Counted from the stretch's first letter, positions 1 to 12,464 are shown. The stretch: 64,000 nt of DNA from Fagopyrum homotropicum (GCA_033239125.1 BSWB01000004.1:123017235-123081234); one strand, 5' to 3'. A program made the numbers and translations. Notes: generated by a model not told the origin, from the sequence alone.

Positions 1-502
1 GAAATCTAAATTGAATATCTCTTCTCAATTACTTCATTCTACTGAAATCTGAACTTGAATATCTCATTCTCAATTGCAATCTAAGGTCCCCACTGCTGAA
101 TAGTTAGAAATATGTTATTCACTCATTCTGCTGAAACAGCCTGAAAGAAATAAAGTTTATTCTGCTAAAAGAAATAATATTTATTCTTGATGAATTTGAT
201 TGATAAAATAGTTAGTAATAATGTTATATCTATTTTCCTAGAAATTGAATATGTCATTCTGTTGAAAGAAATAATGTTTATTGATAGCACAAATTGAATA
301 TCTCATTCTGCTGCTTGTGTGCTATACTGCTATAGCTTCTGTTGCAGGTTTTTTATGTGTTCTCTAGACTTAAATACTTCTTTATCACCTGTATAAAGAC
401 ATGCTCTATTATTTTACAGTTGAGAATCCCTATTCTTGTTGTTTTTATGTGATATCGTGGTTGATTATTTGATTGTTGACTGCTCATGTTGTTTTTGAAT
501 AG
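1..502 (+). other. hAT 5' non-coding region with interspersed motif
   Basis: No gene seen. The stretch is AT-rich and repeats a loose motif of the form TTGAATATCTCATTCTGCTG (several partial copies between 10 and 310). It ends in a pyrimidine/T-rich run and TAG immediately before the likely transposase ATG at 503, which looks like a splice acceptor of a 5' leader intron. That reading is inference. Confidence 0.45.
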
Positions 503-1406
503 ATGTCGAGTTCCCAAGTACAAAGAGGAAGGAAGAAATCTACCGCAAAAAGAATTTGATTATCTTCTCCAACCGCTTCTGCTTCGGATACATCAACAAA
601 TTCTTATCATCCTGATGATGAGAATGAAGAAGTGACGTTTCCTCCATCAACGAACCTACCACCACCGAGTACCACACTAACTCCATCGGCACCAAGTTCC
701 GTTGCACCAACTCCACCAACACCAAGTGATGTCAATAGAGTTTACATCGACGTAATTAAGAGAAAAAATGAAAAAGGGTTGTTTTGGGATCACTACAAAC
801 AATACCGTGATGAGAATCAAAAGTTAAGGGCCAAGTGCATCCATTATGGCAAGACGTTTGCAGCTGAACAAAGGACTAATGGCACATCAAATCTGACTGG
901 TCATCTTGGGAGATGTGTAGAAAATCCGGCCAACAAAAGTAAAGGTAACCAATCTAAAATTATCTTGGAATAAATTGCTGAAAGTGGACAATGTAAAGTA
1001 AAGAGTTGGGTGCTAAAACAAGCTGATTCTCGGAAGTCTTTGGCTGAAATGATTATTCTTAATGAATTGCCTTTTAGGCAAGTGGAAAAATGTGGTTTTA
1101 AAAGATTTGTTGCTACAACTTGTCCTACTTTTAAAGTACCTTCGCGTCACACTGTTTCTAGAGATTGTTTTGAATTGTACTTGAATGAAAATGTTGCATT
1201 GCATGGTTGGTTGAAGAAGAATTGTCAAAGAGTTAGTTTGACTACTGACACATGGACTTCAGTTCAAAGAATTAACTACATGGTTGTAACTACTCATTTT
1301 ATTGATAATGAATGGAATTTGCAGAGGAGGATATTAATTTTTTGTCAAATAACTAGTCATAGGGGTGAATCACTTGCTAGAGGGATTGATGATTGTTTGA
1401 GAGCAT
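503..1406 (+). pseudogene. hAT transposase, N-terminal part (BED finger and start of catalytic region)
   Basis: A likely start ATG is at 503. The frame continues through in-frame stops at 557-559 and 971-973. After a Ser/Thr/Pro-rich leader comes a BED-type zinc finger (about 770-940: WDHYKQY, then KCIHYGK, then GTSNLTGHLGRC). The second metal-binding cysteine of the first pair is replaced by tyrosine. From 1010 the sequence follows the plant hAT catalytic region, with LTTDTWTSVQ (about 1237-1266) containing the first acidic catalytic position, and HRGESLARGIDDC near the break. The frame is cut at 1406 by retrotransposon A and resumes at 11420 in the same frame once the duplicated AGCAT is counted once. 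Family assignment is firm; the gene is non-functional. Confidence 0.85.
1402..1406. repeat. Target site duplication AGCAT, left copy
   Basis: AGCAT sits directly before the TG start of element A and recurs at 11415-11419 directly after its terminal CA. Counting it once restores the hAT reading frame, which independently confirms both boundaries. Confidence 0.9.
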
Positions 1407-1673
1407 TGTAATGACCAGTTTTTTTTCGTTACGCTTTGATAGGGTTGGAGAAGTTTACGAAACAAATAAAACTTTAGTGAGACTAGAACATACCAGTTTA
1501 TTTATGGAAGTCGTTTAATTAAGTACCTTGTTCAAAGTTTCGGGACAAAACTTATTTTAAGGGGGTACTGATGTAATATCCGGAATTTTTATTCCGTTTA
1601 ATTCCGAATCAATTCGGACTTCGAGCCGTTAACGGTTCCCATTCTATCTAGTATTTCTTTATTCACAAATTTT

Positions 1674-1808
1674 ATCATTTTATGTAGAATTTAATTCACA
1701 TAAAATGATATAATTATATCAAACCCTAATCCTTATAATTATTTATCATTTTATGTAGAATTCAATTCACATAAAATGATATAATTATATCAAACCCTAA
1801 TTCTTATA
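1674..1808. repeat. Two 71-bp-period tandem copies with hairpin
   Basis: Two near-identical copies begin at 1674 and 1745. Each contains an inverted repeat, ATCATTTTATGT...ACATAAAATGAT, so each copy can form a hairpin. The pair is repeated in the 3' LTR at about 8378-8512. Confidence 0.8.
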
Positions 1809-1815
1809 GTTAATC

Positions 1816-1966
1816 CTCAACGACGACTTTAGACGAGACTGTGACAAAGCTGAGACGAGACTGTGACAAAGTTGTGACGAGACCATGACAGAGCTGTGAC
1901 GAGGTCATGACGAAGCCCAACAACTCTGTGACGAAGTCATGCATGGGCCTGACAAAGCCATGACGA
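1816..1966. repeat. Short degenerate tandem array, GTGACGA/GTGACAAAG units
   Basis: About seven to eight degenerate units of roughly 20 bp built on GACGAGACTGTGACAAAG. The matching array in the 3' LTR is at about 8520-8670. It lies in the U3-like part of the LTR. A role in transcriptional control is inference only. Confidence 0.65.
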
Positions 1967-4714
1967 GTTTTGACAACTCAGCCCACCTTTGTTTTTACAA
2001 CTTCAGCCCATCTCTTGTGCTTACCTTGTCCAGCCCATGGTTTTTTTTCCCTTGCTGGCGGATTGGAGTAGCCCAAGAGGCCAGCCAGCAGCTTCAGCCC
2101 GCTCCAGCCAGGCCGGATTGCTTCAGTCTCCACCTGACCCAATTGTCCCAGCCCAGAACACATCCCACGTCACTGGAGCAGGCGCTGGCACCCCGGGGAG
2201 AAGACGGGCCGGCTGTTTCCTTGTCTCAAAGCCCAGGAGCCCAGCTGTAGCAGACGTTACGGATGGTTCCTCTCCCTCATTCCCCTACGTGTCCACGTTC
2301 AGTTGCGAACCCTTGCACGTACAACACGACAGATTCCAGTCCCTTTGATTTCTACTTAATCGCATGCCACACTTCCCTTCTGAAGACGATGTTGTGGTGC
2401 AGTGACCGACAACTTCCTTTCCCAACCGTTCGGCACCTGCACATGAGCATCGAGCGAACTAGTAAGTGCATCATCTCTCTTCCCTTCCACTCAGTTTACA
2501 GATCGACCCATCTCCGCCTGAACCACCTCTTTTCCTTTCATCTGTCGCACAACACGAGCCAGGAGGAACTAGTCGCTCTCTCCTCCACAGGTGCGCCATC
2601 TCTTCCTTCTGTCGACCCAAACTGGCACCCGGACTGGTTGCTTCTCATTCTGGCGACCCCAAACTCAGTACCAATGGGTTGTTACTCTTCTGTCGATCCA
2701 GCAAACCATTGATACCGAGAAGCCCAGATCCGATCCGCAGCAGCCTTGTGCTGTCATTCACGTGCCTTCGAGTTTTGGAATCAAGTAAGGTTGATACCCT
2801 CCTCTTCCTTGCACTTATGTCCATGTAATTCATGCCTAATGAGTGTCTTTTATGTTTCCTAAACCTGCTTAGAACTTCTGTAGGACAGCAGTAAAGATGC
2901 ATGCGTTTTCTGAAATTTCGGAAGTGACAAACAGTCAACTTCGGGTCCAGATTTGGGTATGTTAGACTTCTTCTTTCTGGCTGGTTTTCGGATATGTCAT
3001 AGACAGTAGTACATAGTATAACATACTAAAATTTGGGAAGAATCGGAGTTACGGTTTGAGAGTTATTGTGTTTCAAAGTTGACGCCTCATGCAGTTTTTA
3101 TATATGTGCTGAGTGTTGGGGAAAACAGCAACTGATGCTGTTTTGTGAGATGGTTTTGAATAAGCTCTTGATCTCCGTTGGGCTTTAATTTTGGATATGA
3201 TATGGTTGACATATTGTTGTAGAACATATTAAAATTTGAGAGGAATCCAGCGAGTGGTTTGGGATTTATGATTTTTCAAAGATGTAGTCGTAAGCAGTTT
3301 TTCTGTTGTGCTGAAATTCGGTTTTGTGAGATAGTTTTAAATAGGATTTTGATCTCCTTTGCGGCTGAATTTTGGATATATTATAGATAAGATTTTATAG
3401 TAGAACATATCAAAATTTGGGATAAATTCAGCAAGTAGTTTAGGAGTTATGATTTTTCAAAGTTAAGACAGTGTGTTGTTTGTTAAGTGTTGTAACCAAC
3501 TTTAAAAAATTTTGTAGAAGTGATGCTTTAACAGTTTTAAGAAATTCTTTCTCCTATGAGTAGATTGGATATCATAGATGATATAGATAACTATTTCGGA
3601 ATTTTTATAAGTTTGTTCGAATTTCATATTTGAAGCTGAAGTTGGACGTTAACGGTCTTTCGGAAAATAGGAAAATAGGTAAATTGCCAGTTTGTAACCA
3701 AACTCATCTTTAGGAGTTACAATAGGACTTTTTAGTCTCAAATAAGAGTTTAGGCATGATATATGGAATTTTTGGAAGTTTCGGGACCAAGGGTAAAATA
3801 GTCATTTTACCATAAATTGGTACTGTATTAAATTTTGTTCTAATAGGATCTAATATCTTAGAAGTCTTAGACTTCTAATTACCTAGAAAGTGTGCTGACA
3901 CACTTCTCTCCTTTGACAGGCAACCGAGTTATACAGTTACAGATTGAGTTGTGATTAAGAGAGTCGAGATTTGATTCTGGTAAGTCCACTGACTTACTTA
4001 GGTGACTTCTTGTATGAGTGTAATGTGTATGAGTGGTGTTTGTTAGTTATGATAAACAACGAAACCGGATTAGGCCGACCTTATTATTTACGTAATTGAC
4101 CCAAGTGTATGATAACGGGTCGTGACATCATCTGCCTAGCTCTTGCGAGAGTCTAGGAGGTTCCCTGCGACCAGCCCAGTCCGGTAGGCGGTCAGATGCA
4201 TTAGCACTATTCCGCGTTGGTAAACGGGGACAGGGGCGAGGTGTGGGAATTCCTCGTGTCACAAAATAAGTATCATTAGTAATGACCTACCACCTAAATA
4301 AAGATAATAAAAGGATTGAGTGTTGCATGTTGATTGTGTATGATGTGTGGTTGTGCTTTTACCTTTATACTTATGCATATAATGTTAGCTAACGGTTTTA
4401 TACCGCTTGTAGATGCCTTGTAGGTTAAGACAGTTGTAGAGAGATCCGGAGGGAATGGTCAGCCGGGTCCACGTACTCATTTAGTTGGGGACGGGATGTC
4501 TTATGTTCTTCTTATGTGTCGTTTTTGTACCTTTGCTTTGTAAGGCTGATACATATTCTTCATGTATATATTGTTTACAATTTTCAAATGTTTTATATAC
4601 TTTTGTGTCTTGTTGTAAGATCCAAGTAAAATTGTTGTCAAACTATGATCGGGACCCATTGTGAGGTCCTAACGAGTAGCTCCCCGAGTTCTCAAAACTT
4701 GGGGTGTTACAATA

Positions 4715-4731
4715 TGGTATCAGAGTTCTGG
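4715..4731 (+). other. Primer binding site, initiator tRNA-Met type (element A)
   Basis: TGGTATCAGAGTTCTGG begins 3 bases after the 5' LTR. Its first 11 bases match the complement of the plant initiator tRNA-Met 3' end. Confidence 0.85.
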
Positions 4732-7700
4732 GTTGGCAACAATGGCACTTGAAATCTTCTGAAAGAGCAAATGTATAAAATGACTAGAACCCGAAAGGGG
4801 TCTAAAATTTTCAAAACGGATTTCTGTTTTTAAACACACGCATAGTCGGGTTGTTGGGTTAGTAGTACGTCGGACCACCATCGCTCTCCGTGGATCTCTG
4901 CAACTTGGATCGATAGGAGTGAGTATATAGACTTTTTATGAGGTTTACTATTATATGTTATATACATGTGTATGCTTAGCTTGTTAGTATCCTAAAGGAT
5001 ATATTATATCCTTTAGTCGTGATATCACGAAGCGATTATCGCCTCCTGATAAATCAGTAGCGGACTTGAAGAGTCTCCAAAACGAGGCAATGGAATCGGA
5101 CCTTGAATTGAGTATTGTACTCGGGTAGGCTGCTTGGTGATTCTTACAATTATCCAAAGAACAAGTGAGCAAGGAAGTAAAGTTGTGAAGATAATTTTTA
5201 CCACATGCACAATCAGATGAGGAAGAAATCCCTGAGGTAGTTCAGTTAGAAGGAATAGAAGGTCGTACAAGGAACTTGGACATACGAGGCCGAGAGACGG
5301 AATTAGAAGAACCATGGAAGAGACTAAAAGAGTGCGGAGTAGAGATAACAATATTGGAACAGGACAAGTAGAATTGAGTACAATCAAGATTGCGGAATCA
5401 AGGACATTACAATCGAGGCAGATGCCCCATAGACCATTATGGGCATAAGAAACCAGAAGAGACAGAGTGTCAATCCGGGTATGAGAATCTAAGATGCACG
5501 GAATGAAGACCTACAATTGAGTGTAAAAGCGGAAAGGCAGACCCCACAAGTGTGGGGAGGTTTTGACCTCCTCAGAGATATAAGAAGTTTGAAAGAAACC
5601 GCGATGCCAATATCTAAAGAATGGAAGCTTGAAGCAGGGTTAACGGAGTTTCATGAAGGCGATATTACTACTAACTTCAGTTATGGTAGAACGACCTTGC
5701 TGGACTCGAGAGTCCAAAGTAACCCCAATTATCACGGGACCTAAGCCATCAACACAGACGGTCCATGCAAGAGAAACTACAAGTGGATAATCATTACGGC
5801 CATAAGAATTGCAAAAACGCTTGCCAGTTATCGTGCAAAACTTGAAACGACTATTTATGTTAGGTGGATGACCCAATCGGACAAGAGGAATGGAGTTAGC
5901 CCAAAGGAAGTGGAAGAGTGAAAGATAAGAGGAACTAAAGAAGGATAAAAGGATTAATCTAGTAGGTGAGGTGCACCGAAAGTTGAATACCAGTAGAGGT
6001 ATGAAATTGAGATAAGTCAATTATAGACTTACCGATGCCAACCAAGGACGTGCAAGTATTGTTTGGTATTGACGAGTTATGTGTCATTAAGAAGAGATAT
6101 TTGTGATTGTGGATCTATGGAGTAGCTTTACCCACGCCTTAGAGGATTTCCTCAAGTAGGCAACGGAAACCTTCTTGGATGAATTAAAGGTATAAAGAGA
6201 AACGTTTTAAGGGTTACTTCTTGGCTAGTTAAGATCAAACTCCGGTCAAGTCAGGGAGTTTGGATCCGTGCTAAGAGAATTAAGAAAGTAAGCGGAAGAA
6301 GTTGTTCTCCAATCGTTATTTTGTTTCATTAAGGCAATTAAGGAAGGTACTTGGTACTTCATCTGGTTAAGACTTATGGTATAATTGGAAGAAAGAGTTT
6401 GAGGTTAATCACTTGGGACTCACAAAAAAATGTCATTATGATTTATGAGTCACAACAAAATTATCAGAGAAGCGCAACGGAAGCGTGGTGGGTCCTAACC
6501 CACAAAGCTGAAGTTTAAGATGATGATAGTTGGTGAAACGCATTTCGCTTGGAAGGAACATGAGATAGGTTACGCAGAGTGACTGAAAATATTGTACGGG
6601 AGCTGTATCACCATGAAGTTAGACGGAAAAGTATGTGCATGTAAGAGGTTATAGAAGGAGATTAGTACCCTATTATGGATTCAAGTGAATAATGACGGCT
6701 TGTCACATGTTGTCAGATAACTAGTTCGGAATCCAATACGTAACGGAGTATTCTAGAGTGAGTTTTCTTGATGGATTGAGGAAAGAATTAATGATGTAAT
6801 AAAAGTATTGTGCATGGCTTGCACTAGAAAGCTCAAAGTGAGTAACTACCATCCTGAGTCGAAGATACATAAGAAAGAGAAGCGACAGGAGCATACTTGC
6901 AATCTAGTAACCGTGATTAAAGAAAGCATAATCTCATAGTAGATTTTATGTGTAATGTTATGTCGGAACAAAGCCTAGTTGCGTTTTGAGTTAGAGGGAT
7001 ATTATTAGTCCGATAAAAGTAGAGGATACAAGAGTTCAATTTTGATGGTGTGTTAGCATTTATCGAGTATTTATGATCAAATAACGGTGATATAAGATCA
7101 CTTTGTGTCTAATACCGTCATTCCGGACATATTCTATGTCACTTAAGATCTTGGGAAATGCATTGAAAGCCTAGGTTAGAGCTAAGGATGATTTAGAGAT
7201 CTATAAATAATATAATAATGCCAAGTGAACAAAGAGGATGACCAATAGATTTGATTTTTAGTTGTCTCGAGTGTTAGACTTGAAAAGGGTAAAGGTGACG
7301 ATTCCTTACCTGAGGAATAAGATGACTGAGTAATATTAAAAGACAAGACCAAGTGGGTCGTGATACGAAAATCGTTGGGCGCTTGGGAAGTGTTGGTGAA
7401 TGTCCAAGACCTTTGGTTTGAGTGTGTAGTCAGAACCTTTTCAGAAGGCCGGAAGCAAGTGGTCATAACGAAGGGAAGAAAGTGAATAGATTATTTTTCG
7501 TAGGGTCATCAAAGGATCTGGAAGTGAATTGTGTAAGGAAAACCATTGGAAGTTTTAAAGCGGTTTAAAAGTGACTGATGGACTAGTTTTCCTCACCCTA
7601 TTGGAGAGTGTATCTTCGGTTTTCCACGGAGACTAAGTTTGGAAACTGAGTTTGAGAATTTCAATTGGAGAGATACCTACCAGACACGAGTTATGTCATC

Positions 7701-8150
7701 AGATTAGAGGATCAGACAGTTGAGCCGGATGATACCGGTGAGATATCCGGTAACCACTCTAGAACGTGGTAGCAAGCGCTTGTGATCTAAGTACCTGAAA
7801 AGATTTAAGATTTAGTGGTTTATGAGAAGCCGATAAGGCTGCCTAAGATATGGGGGATAGTAAGAGACATAACATTTCAAAGACCTACGTAGCGATAGTT
7901 GTAACCTCGGGAGTGACTAGTTAGGGCTTGACCTTGTATGTGTGATACTGTTTGATTGCTTGTTAATTTCATGATTGAGTGTTTAGTCACTGATGTGTTC
8001 TTTTGGTAACCTTGATGTGCGGGATACTTAGATGGGGAAACGGCGAGACTTTAGTGTAGTGATCAAACACACCCATTTGGTGCCTTAAAGGCCGAACAGG
8101 ATTGTCTTACCCTAAGTTTCGGGACGAAACTTATTTTGAGGGGGATCTAA
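4732..8150 (+). pseudogene. Decayed gag-pol interior of element A
   Basis: No intact frame is left. Two weak traces are visible. At about 5395-5480 a short Cys/His cluster resembles a gag zinc knuckle. At about 7640-7740 a frame contains RYLPDTSYVIRLEDQ, which resembles the end of Ty3/gypsy integrase. At 3.4 kb the interior is well short of an autonomous chromovirus, so large deletions are likely. The 3' end (7993-8150) holds a 40-bp block and a 24-bp block that recur, in swapped order, in 8151-8213. The polypurine tract is at about 8139-8150. Remaining sequence shows no recognisable gene. Confidence 0.6.
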
Positions 8151-11100
8151 TGTAGTGATCAAACACACCCATTTGATGTGTTCTTTTGGTAACCTTGATG
8201 TGCGGGATACTTAGTTTTTTTTCGTTACGCTTTGTTCTAAGTTTCGGGACGAAACTTATTTTAAGGGGGTACTGATGTAATATCCGGAATTTTTATTCCG
8301 TTTAATTCCGAATCAATTCGGACTTCGAGCCGTTAACGGTTCCCATTCTATCTAGTATTTCTTTATTCACAAATTTTATCATTTTATGTAGAATTTAATT
8401 CACATAAAATGATATAATTATATCAAACCCTAATCCTTATAATTATTTATAATTTTATGTAGAATTCAATTCACATAAAATGATAGAATTATATCAAACC
8501 CTAATTCTTATAGTTAATCCTCAACGACGACTTTAGACGAGACTGTGACAAAGCTGAGACGAGACTGTGACAAAGTTGTGACGAGACCATGACAGAGCTG
8601 TGACGAGGTCATGACGAAGCCCAACAACTCTGTGACGAAGTCATGCATGGGCCTGACAAAGCCATGACGAGTTTTGACAACTCAGCCCACCTTTGTTTTT
8701 ACAACTTCAGCCCATCTCTTGTGCTTACCTTGTCCAGCCCATGGTTTTTTTTCCCTTGCTGGCGGATTGGAGCAGCCCAAGAGGCCAGCCAGCAGCTTCA
8801 GCCCGCTCCAGCTAGGCCGGATTGCTTCAGTCTCCACCTGACCCAATTGTCCCAGCCCAGAACACATCCCACGTCACTGGAGCAGGCGCTGGCACCCCGG
8901 GGAGAAGACGGGCCGGCTGTTTCCTTGTCTCAAAGCCCAGGAGCCCAGCTGTAGCAGACGTTACGGATGGTTCCGCTCCCTCATTCCCCTACGTGTCCAC
9001 GTTCAGTTGCAAACCCTTGCACGTACAACACGCCAGATTCCAGTCCCTTTGATTTCTGCTTAATCTCATGCCACACTTCCCTTCTGAAGACGATGTTGTG
9101 GTGCAGTGACCGACAACTTCCTTTCCCAACCGTTCGGCACCTGCACATGAGCATCGAGCGAACCAGTAAGTGCATCATCTCTCTTCCCTTCCACTCAGTT
9201 TACAGATCGACCCATCCCCGCCTGAACCACCTCTTTTCCTTTCATCTGTCGCACAACACGAGCCAGGAGGAACTAGTCGTTCTCTCCTGCACAGGTGCGC
9301 CATCTCTTCCTTTTGTCGACCCAAACTGGCACCCGGACTGGTTGCTTCTCATTCTGGCGACCCCAAACTCAGTACCAGCGGGCTGTTTCTCTTCTGTCGA
9401 TCCAGCAGACCATTGATACCGAGGAGCCAAGATCCGATCCGCAGCAGCCTTGTGCTGTCATTCACGTGCCTTCGAGTTTTGGAATCGAGTAAGGTTGATA
9501 CCCTCCTCTTCCTTGCACTTATGTCCATGTAATTCATGCCTAATGAGTGTCTTTGATGTTTCCTAAACCTGCTTAGAACTTCTGTAGGACAGCAGTAAAG
9601 ATGCATGCGTTTTCTGAAATTTCGGAAGTGACAAACAGTCAACTTCGGGTCCAGATTTGGGTATGTTAGACTTCTTCTTTCTGGCTGGTTTTCGGATATG
9701 TCATAGACAGTAGTACATAGTATAACATACTAAAATTTGGGAAGAATCGGAGTTACGGTTTGAGAGTTATTGTGTTCCAAAGTTGACGCCTCATGCAGTT
9801 TTTATATATGTGCTGAGTGTTGGGGAAAACAGCAAGTGATGCTGTTTTGTGAGATGGTTTTGAATAAGCTCTTGATCTCCGTTGGGCTTGAATTTTGGAT
9901 ATGATATGTTTGACACATTGTTGTAGAACATATTAAAATTTGAGAGGAATCTAGCGAGTGGTTTGGGATTTATGATTTTTCAAAGATGTAGTCGTAAGCA
10001 GTTTTTCTGTTGTGCTGAAATTCGGTTTTGTGAGATAGTTTTAAATAGGATTTTGATCTCCTTTGCGGCTGAATTTTGGATATATTATAGATAAGATTTT
10101 ATAGTAGAATATATCAAAATTTGGGATAAATCCAGCGAGTAGTTTAGGAGTTATGATTTTTCAAAATTAAGACAGTGTGTTGTTTGTTAAGTGTTGTAAC
10201 CAACTTTAAAAATTTTTGTAGAAGTGATGCTTTAACAGTTTTAAAAATTTCTTTCTCCTATGAGTAGATTGGATATCATAGATGATCTAGATAACTATTT
10301 CGGAATTTTTATAAGTTTATTCGAATTTCATATTTGAAGCTGAAGTTGGACCTTAACGATCTTTCGGAAAATAGGAAAATAGGTAAATTGCCAGTTTGTA
10401 ACCAAACTCATCTTTAGGAGTTACAATAGGACTTTTTAGTCTCAAATAAGAGTTTAGGCATGATATATGGAATTTTTGGAAGATTCGGGACCAAGGGTAA
10501 AATAGTCATTTTACCATAAATTGGTACTGTATTTAATTCTGTTCTAATAGGATCTACTATCTTAGAAGTCTTAGACTTCTAATTACCTAGAAAGTGTGCT
10601 GACACACTTCTCTCCTTTGACAAGCAACCGAGTTATACAGTTACAGATTGAGTTGTGATTAAGAGAGTCGAGATTTGATTCTGGTAAGTCCACGGACTTA
10701 CTTAGGTGACTTCTTGTATGAGTGTAATGTGTATGAGTGGTGTTTGTTAGTTATGATAAACAACGAAACCGGATTAGGCCGACTTTATTATTTACGTAAT
10801 TGACCCAAGTGTATGATAACGGGTCGTGACATCATCTTCCTAGCTCTTGCGAGAGTCTAGGAGGTTCCATGCGACCAGCCCAGTCCGGTAGACGGTCAGA
10901 TGCATTAGTACTATTCCGCGTTGGTAAACGGGGACAGGGAGAGGTTTGGGAATCCCTCGTGTCACAAAATAAGTATCATTAGTAATGACCTACCACCTAA
11001 ATAAAGATAATAAAAGGATTGAGTGTTGCATGTTGATTGTGTATGATGTGTGATTGTGCTTTTACCTTTATACTTATGCATATAATGTTAGCTAACGGTT

Positions 11101-11414
11101 TTATACCGCTTGTAGATGCCTTGTAGGTTAAGATAGTTGTAGAGAGATCCGGAGGGAATGTTCTGCCGGGTCCACGTACTCATTTAGTTGGGGACGGGAT
11201 GTCTTATGTTCTTCTTATGTGTCGTTTTGGTACCTTTGCTTTGTAAGGTTGATACATATTCTTCATGTATATATTGTTTACAATTTTCAAATGTTTTATA
11301 TACTTTTGTGCGTTGTTGTAAGATCCAAGTAAAATTGTTGTCAAACTATGATCGGGACCCATTGTGAGGTCCTAACTAGTAGCTCCCCGAGTTCTCAAAA
11401 CTTGGGGTGTTACA
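8151..11414 (+). repeat. 3' LTR of element A
   Basis: It matches the 5' LTR over its whole length from 8276 on (TGTAATATCCGG). The first 125 bases are a rearranged patch starting TGTAGTGATCAAAC, which ends with the same T8-CGTTACGCTTTG and polypurine tract found after the start of the 5' LTR. It ends TGTTACA at 11414. The exact start (8151 or 8276) depends on how the patch is read; 8151 mirrors the 5' LTR best. Confidence 0.75.
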
Positions 11415-11419
11415 AGCAT
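11415..11419. repeat. Target site duplication AGCAT, right copy
   Basis: Right-hand copy of the 5-bp duplication made when element A inserted into the hAT transposase gene. It follows the terminal TGTTACA of the 3' LTR. Confidence 0.9.
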
Positions 11420-12170
11420 GGAGTTTAGATGCTAAGTTGTTTTCCATCATTGTTGATAATGCTAGTTCTAATGATGTGATGTGTGATACCTTGAAACAAA
11501 TGATTGTAGCAAATGGATAATGCATTTATAGTGGACATAACATGCATATGAGATGTGTAGCTCACATTGGTAATTTGATTGTGAATGATGGTTTGAAGTT
11601 GCATATGACTTGTGTTGAAAAAGTGAGATCCATTGTCCGGTATGTAAGGTACTCTCCTGCTAGACTACATGTGTTTAGAGAAGAAGCTAAAAGGTTGAAA
11701 ATTGAATGGAAAAGGAAGATAGTCCTTGACGTAGCTACTAGATGGAACTCCACTTATTTGATGCTTGATGTTGCTTTGAAATACAAGCTTGTTATTTACC
11801 GGATTAATACTCCAAGAGGAGGTAATGATGATTGCTTAGGGGCTATTACTACAGATGAGTGGAAGAAGATTGAGCTTCTTGTGAAGTTTTTAGCTGAGTT
11901 TTATAAGTTCACTAAAGATGTGTCAGGATCATCTTATGTGACGATCAATAATGTTTTCTACCACATTGGTCACCTCATCGATGTGTTGAATCAGTTGATG
12001 AGATATTGATTGTAGTTCAATGGCTATTCATATGAAGGCAAAATGTGATAAGTATTGGGACAGTTTGGAGAAGATGAATATGTTGATCTTTGTTTCTATT
12101 ATTCTGAATCCGACACAAAAGTTCCTTATGATGGAAAAGGGTCTTGGAGCTATACATGGGGTGGAAAAAG
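11420..12170 (+). pseudogene. hAT transposase, C-terminal part, truncated
   Basis: This continues the transposase interrupted at 1406. FSIIVDNASSNDV (about 11440-11480) holds the second acidic catalytic position of hAT enzymes, and RCVAHIGNLIVNDGL (about 11550-11600) is the conserved CxxH block. The frame runs to a TGA at 12007-12009 followed by a TAG. After these stops the family sequence resumes (about 12020-12165: KCDKYWDSLEKMNM). The C-terminal hAT dimerisation domain, normally the best conserved part, is missing. The element was therefore internally deleted as well as mutated. Confidence 0.8.
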
Positions 12171-12464
12171 GTAAGTATTACCATGATACATCTTCATCAT
12201 CTCTTCATCTTCATCCTCTATATTTTCCTCATCAATGGTGGGATTATTTATGTTAGAGGTAGACCTAATTTTTGCAAGTAAGCAATCTTGTGCAGAAATA
12301 AGACCTTCATCTGAATAGCCATTGAACTACCATAAGGAACTTCTATAGTCATAAGGTCTGAATTGCGGTTAGTACCGTTTCATCTTAATTGCGGTCCACG
12401 TTTTTCAGATTGCGGTTTGCGGTTCGGTTTGCGATTTGCGGTTTTGGACCGATGCTCAGCCCTA
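12171..12464 (+). repeat. hAT 3' terminal region with inverted fragments and subterminal GCGGTT motifs
   Basis: No gene. At 12311-12345 there are reverse-complement copies of 12015-12032 (18 bases) and of about 12119-12130, so pieces of the transposase were duplicated in inverted orientation. At 12360-12450 the motif TTGCGGTT and variants recur at least five times, as expected for subterminal transposase-binding sites. The element ends with CAGCCCTA at about 12464. Confidence 0.65.

Larger units (their letters stand above)
1407..4711 (+). repeat. 5' LTR of element A
   Basis: It starts TGTAATGACCAG at the AGCAT duplication and ends TGTTACA. A second LTR-like start, TGTAATATCCGG, lies 165 bp further in (1572). 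Between the two starts is a copy of the interior's own 3' end, including AAGTTTCGGGACAAAACTT and a polypurine tract (about 1535-1570). The LTR has a GC-richer block (about 1990-2770) giving overlapping spurious ORFs, and a 3' block (about 4000-4300) shared with the LTR of element B. Confidence 0.8.
1407..11414 (+). mobile_element. LTR retrotransposon A, Ty3/gypsy, long LTRs, decayed interior
   Basis: Two LTRs of about 3.3 kb (TGTA...TACA ends) enclose about 3.4 kb of decayed interior. A 5-bp AGCAT duplication flanks the whole. Next to the 5' LTR is a primer site of initiator-tRNA-Met type (4715-4731). Upstream of the 3' LTR is the motif AAGTTTCGGGACGAAACTT followed by a polypurine tract. Long LTRs, tRNA-Met priming and this 3' motif fit the Tekay/Del-type chromoviruses, and the LTR is clearly related to that of element B. 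By eye the LTRs differ at roughly 1-2% of positions. The interior has no long ORF, so the copy is non-autonomous. Confidence 0.85.
1..12464 (+). mobile_element. hAT-superfamily DNA transposon, left end outside window
   Basis: A cut-and-paste transposon of the hAT (Ac / RICESLEEPER-like) group. The transposase runs left to right in two pieces (503-1406 and 11415-12170), separated by retrotransposon A. The right end is at about 12464: the last bases, read inward, begin TAGGGCTGAGCATCGG, a typical hAT terminal form, preceded by several GCGGTT-type subterminal motifs (12360-12450). The left terminal repeat is not in the window. On its right side the element abuts minus-strand integrase sequence of another Ty3/gypsy element, so it appears to have inserted there. 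The 8-bp target duplication cannot be checked. In-frame stops show the transposase is dead. Confidence 0.8.

Noticed and set aside
1572..1581. TGTAATATCC at 1572 as the true left end of element A
   Set aside because: The AGCAT duplication and the hAT reading frame place the end at 1407.
1939..2828. Overlapping open frames of 60-150 codons in the LTR of element A (and the repeat of them at 8643-9532)
   Set aside because: They lie in a GC-richer part of the LTR, overlap in several frames, are not related to known proteins and follow the LTR duplication. No sign of selection on any one frame.
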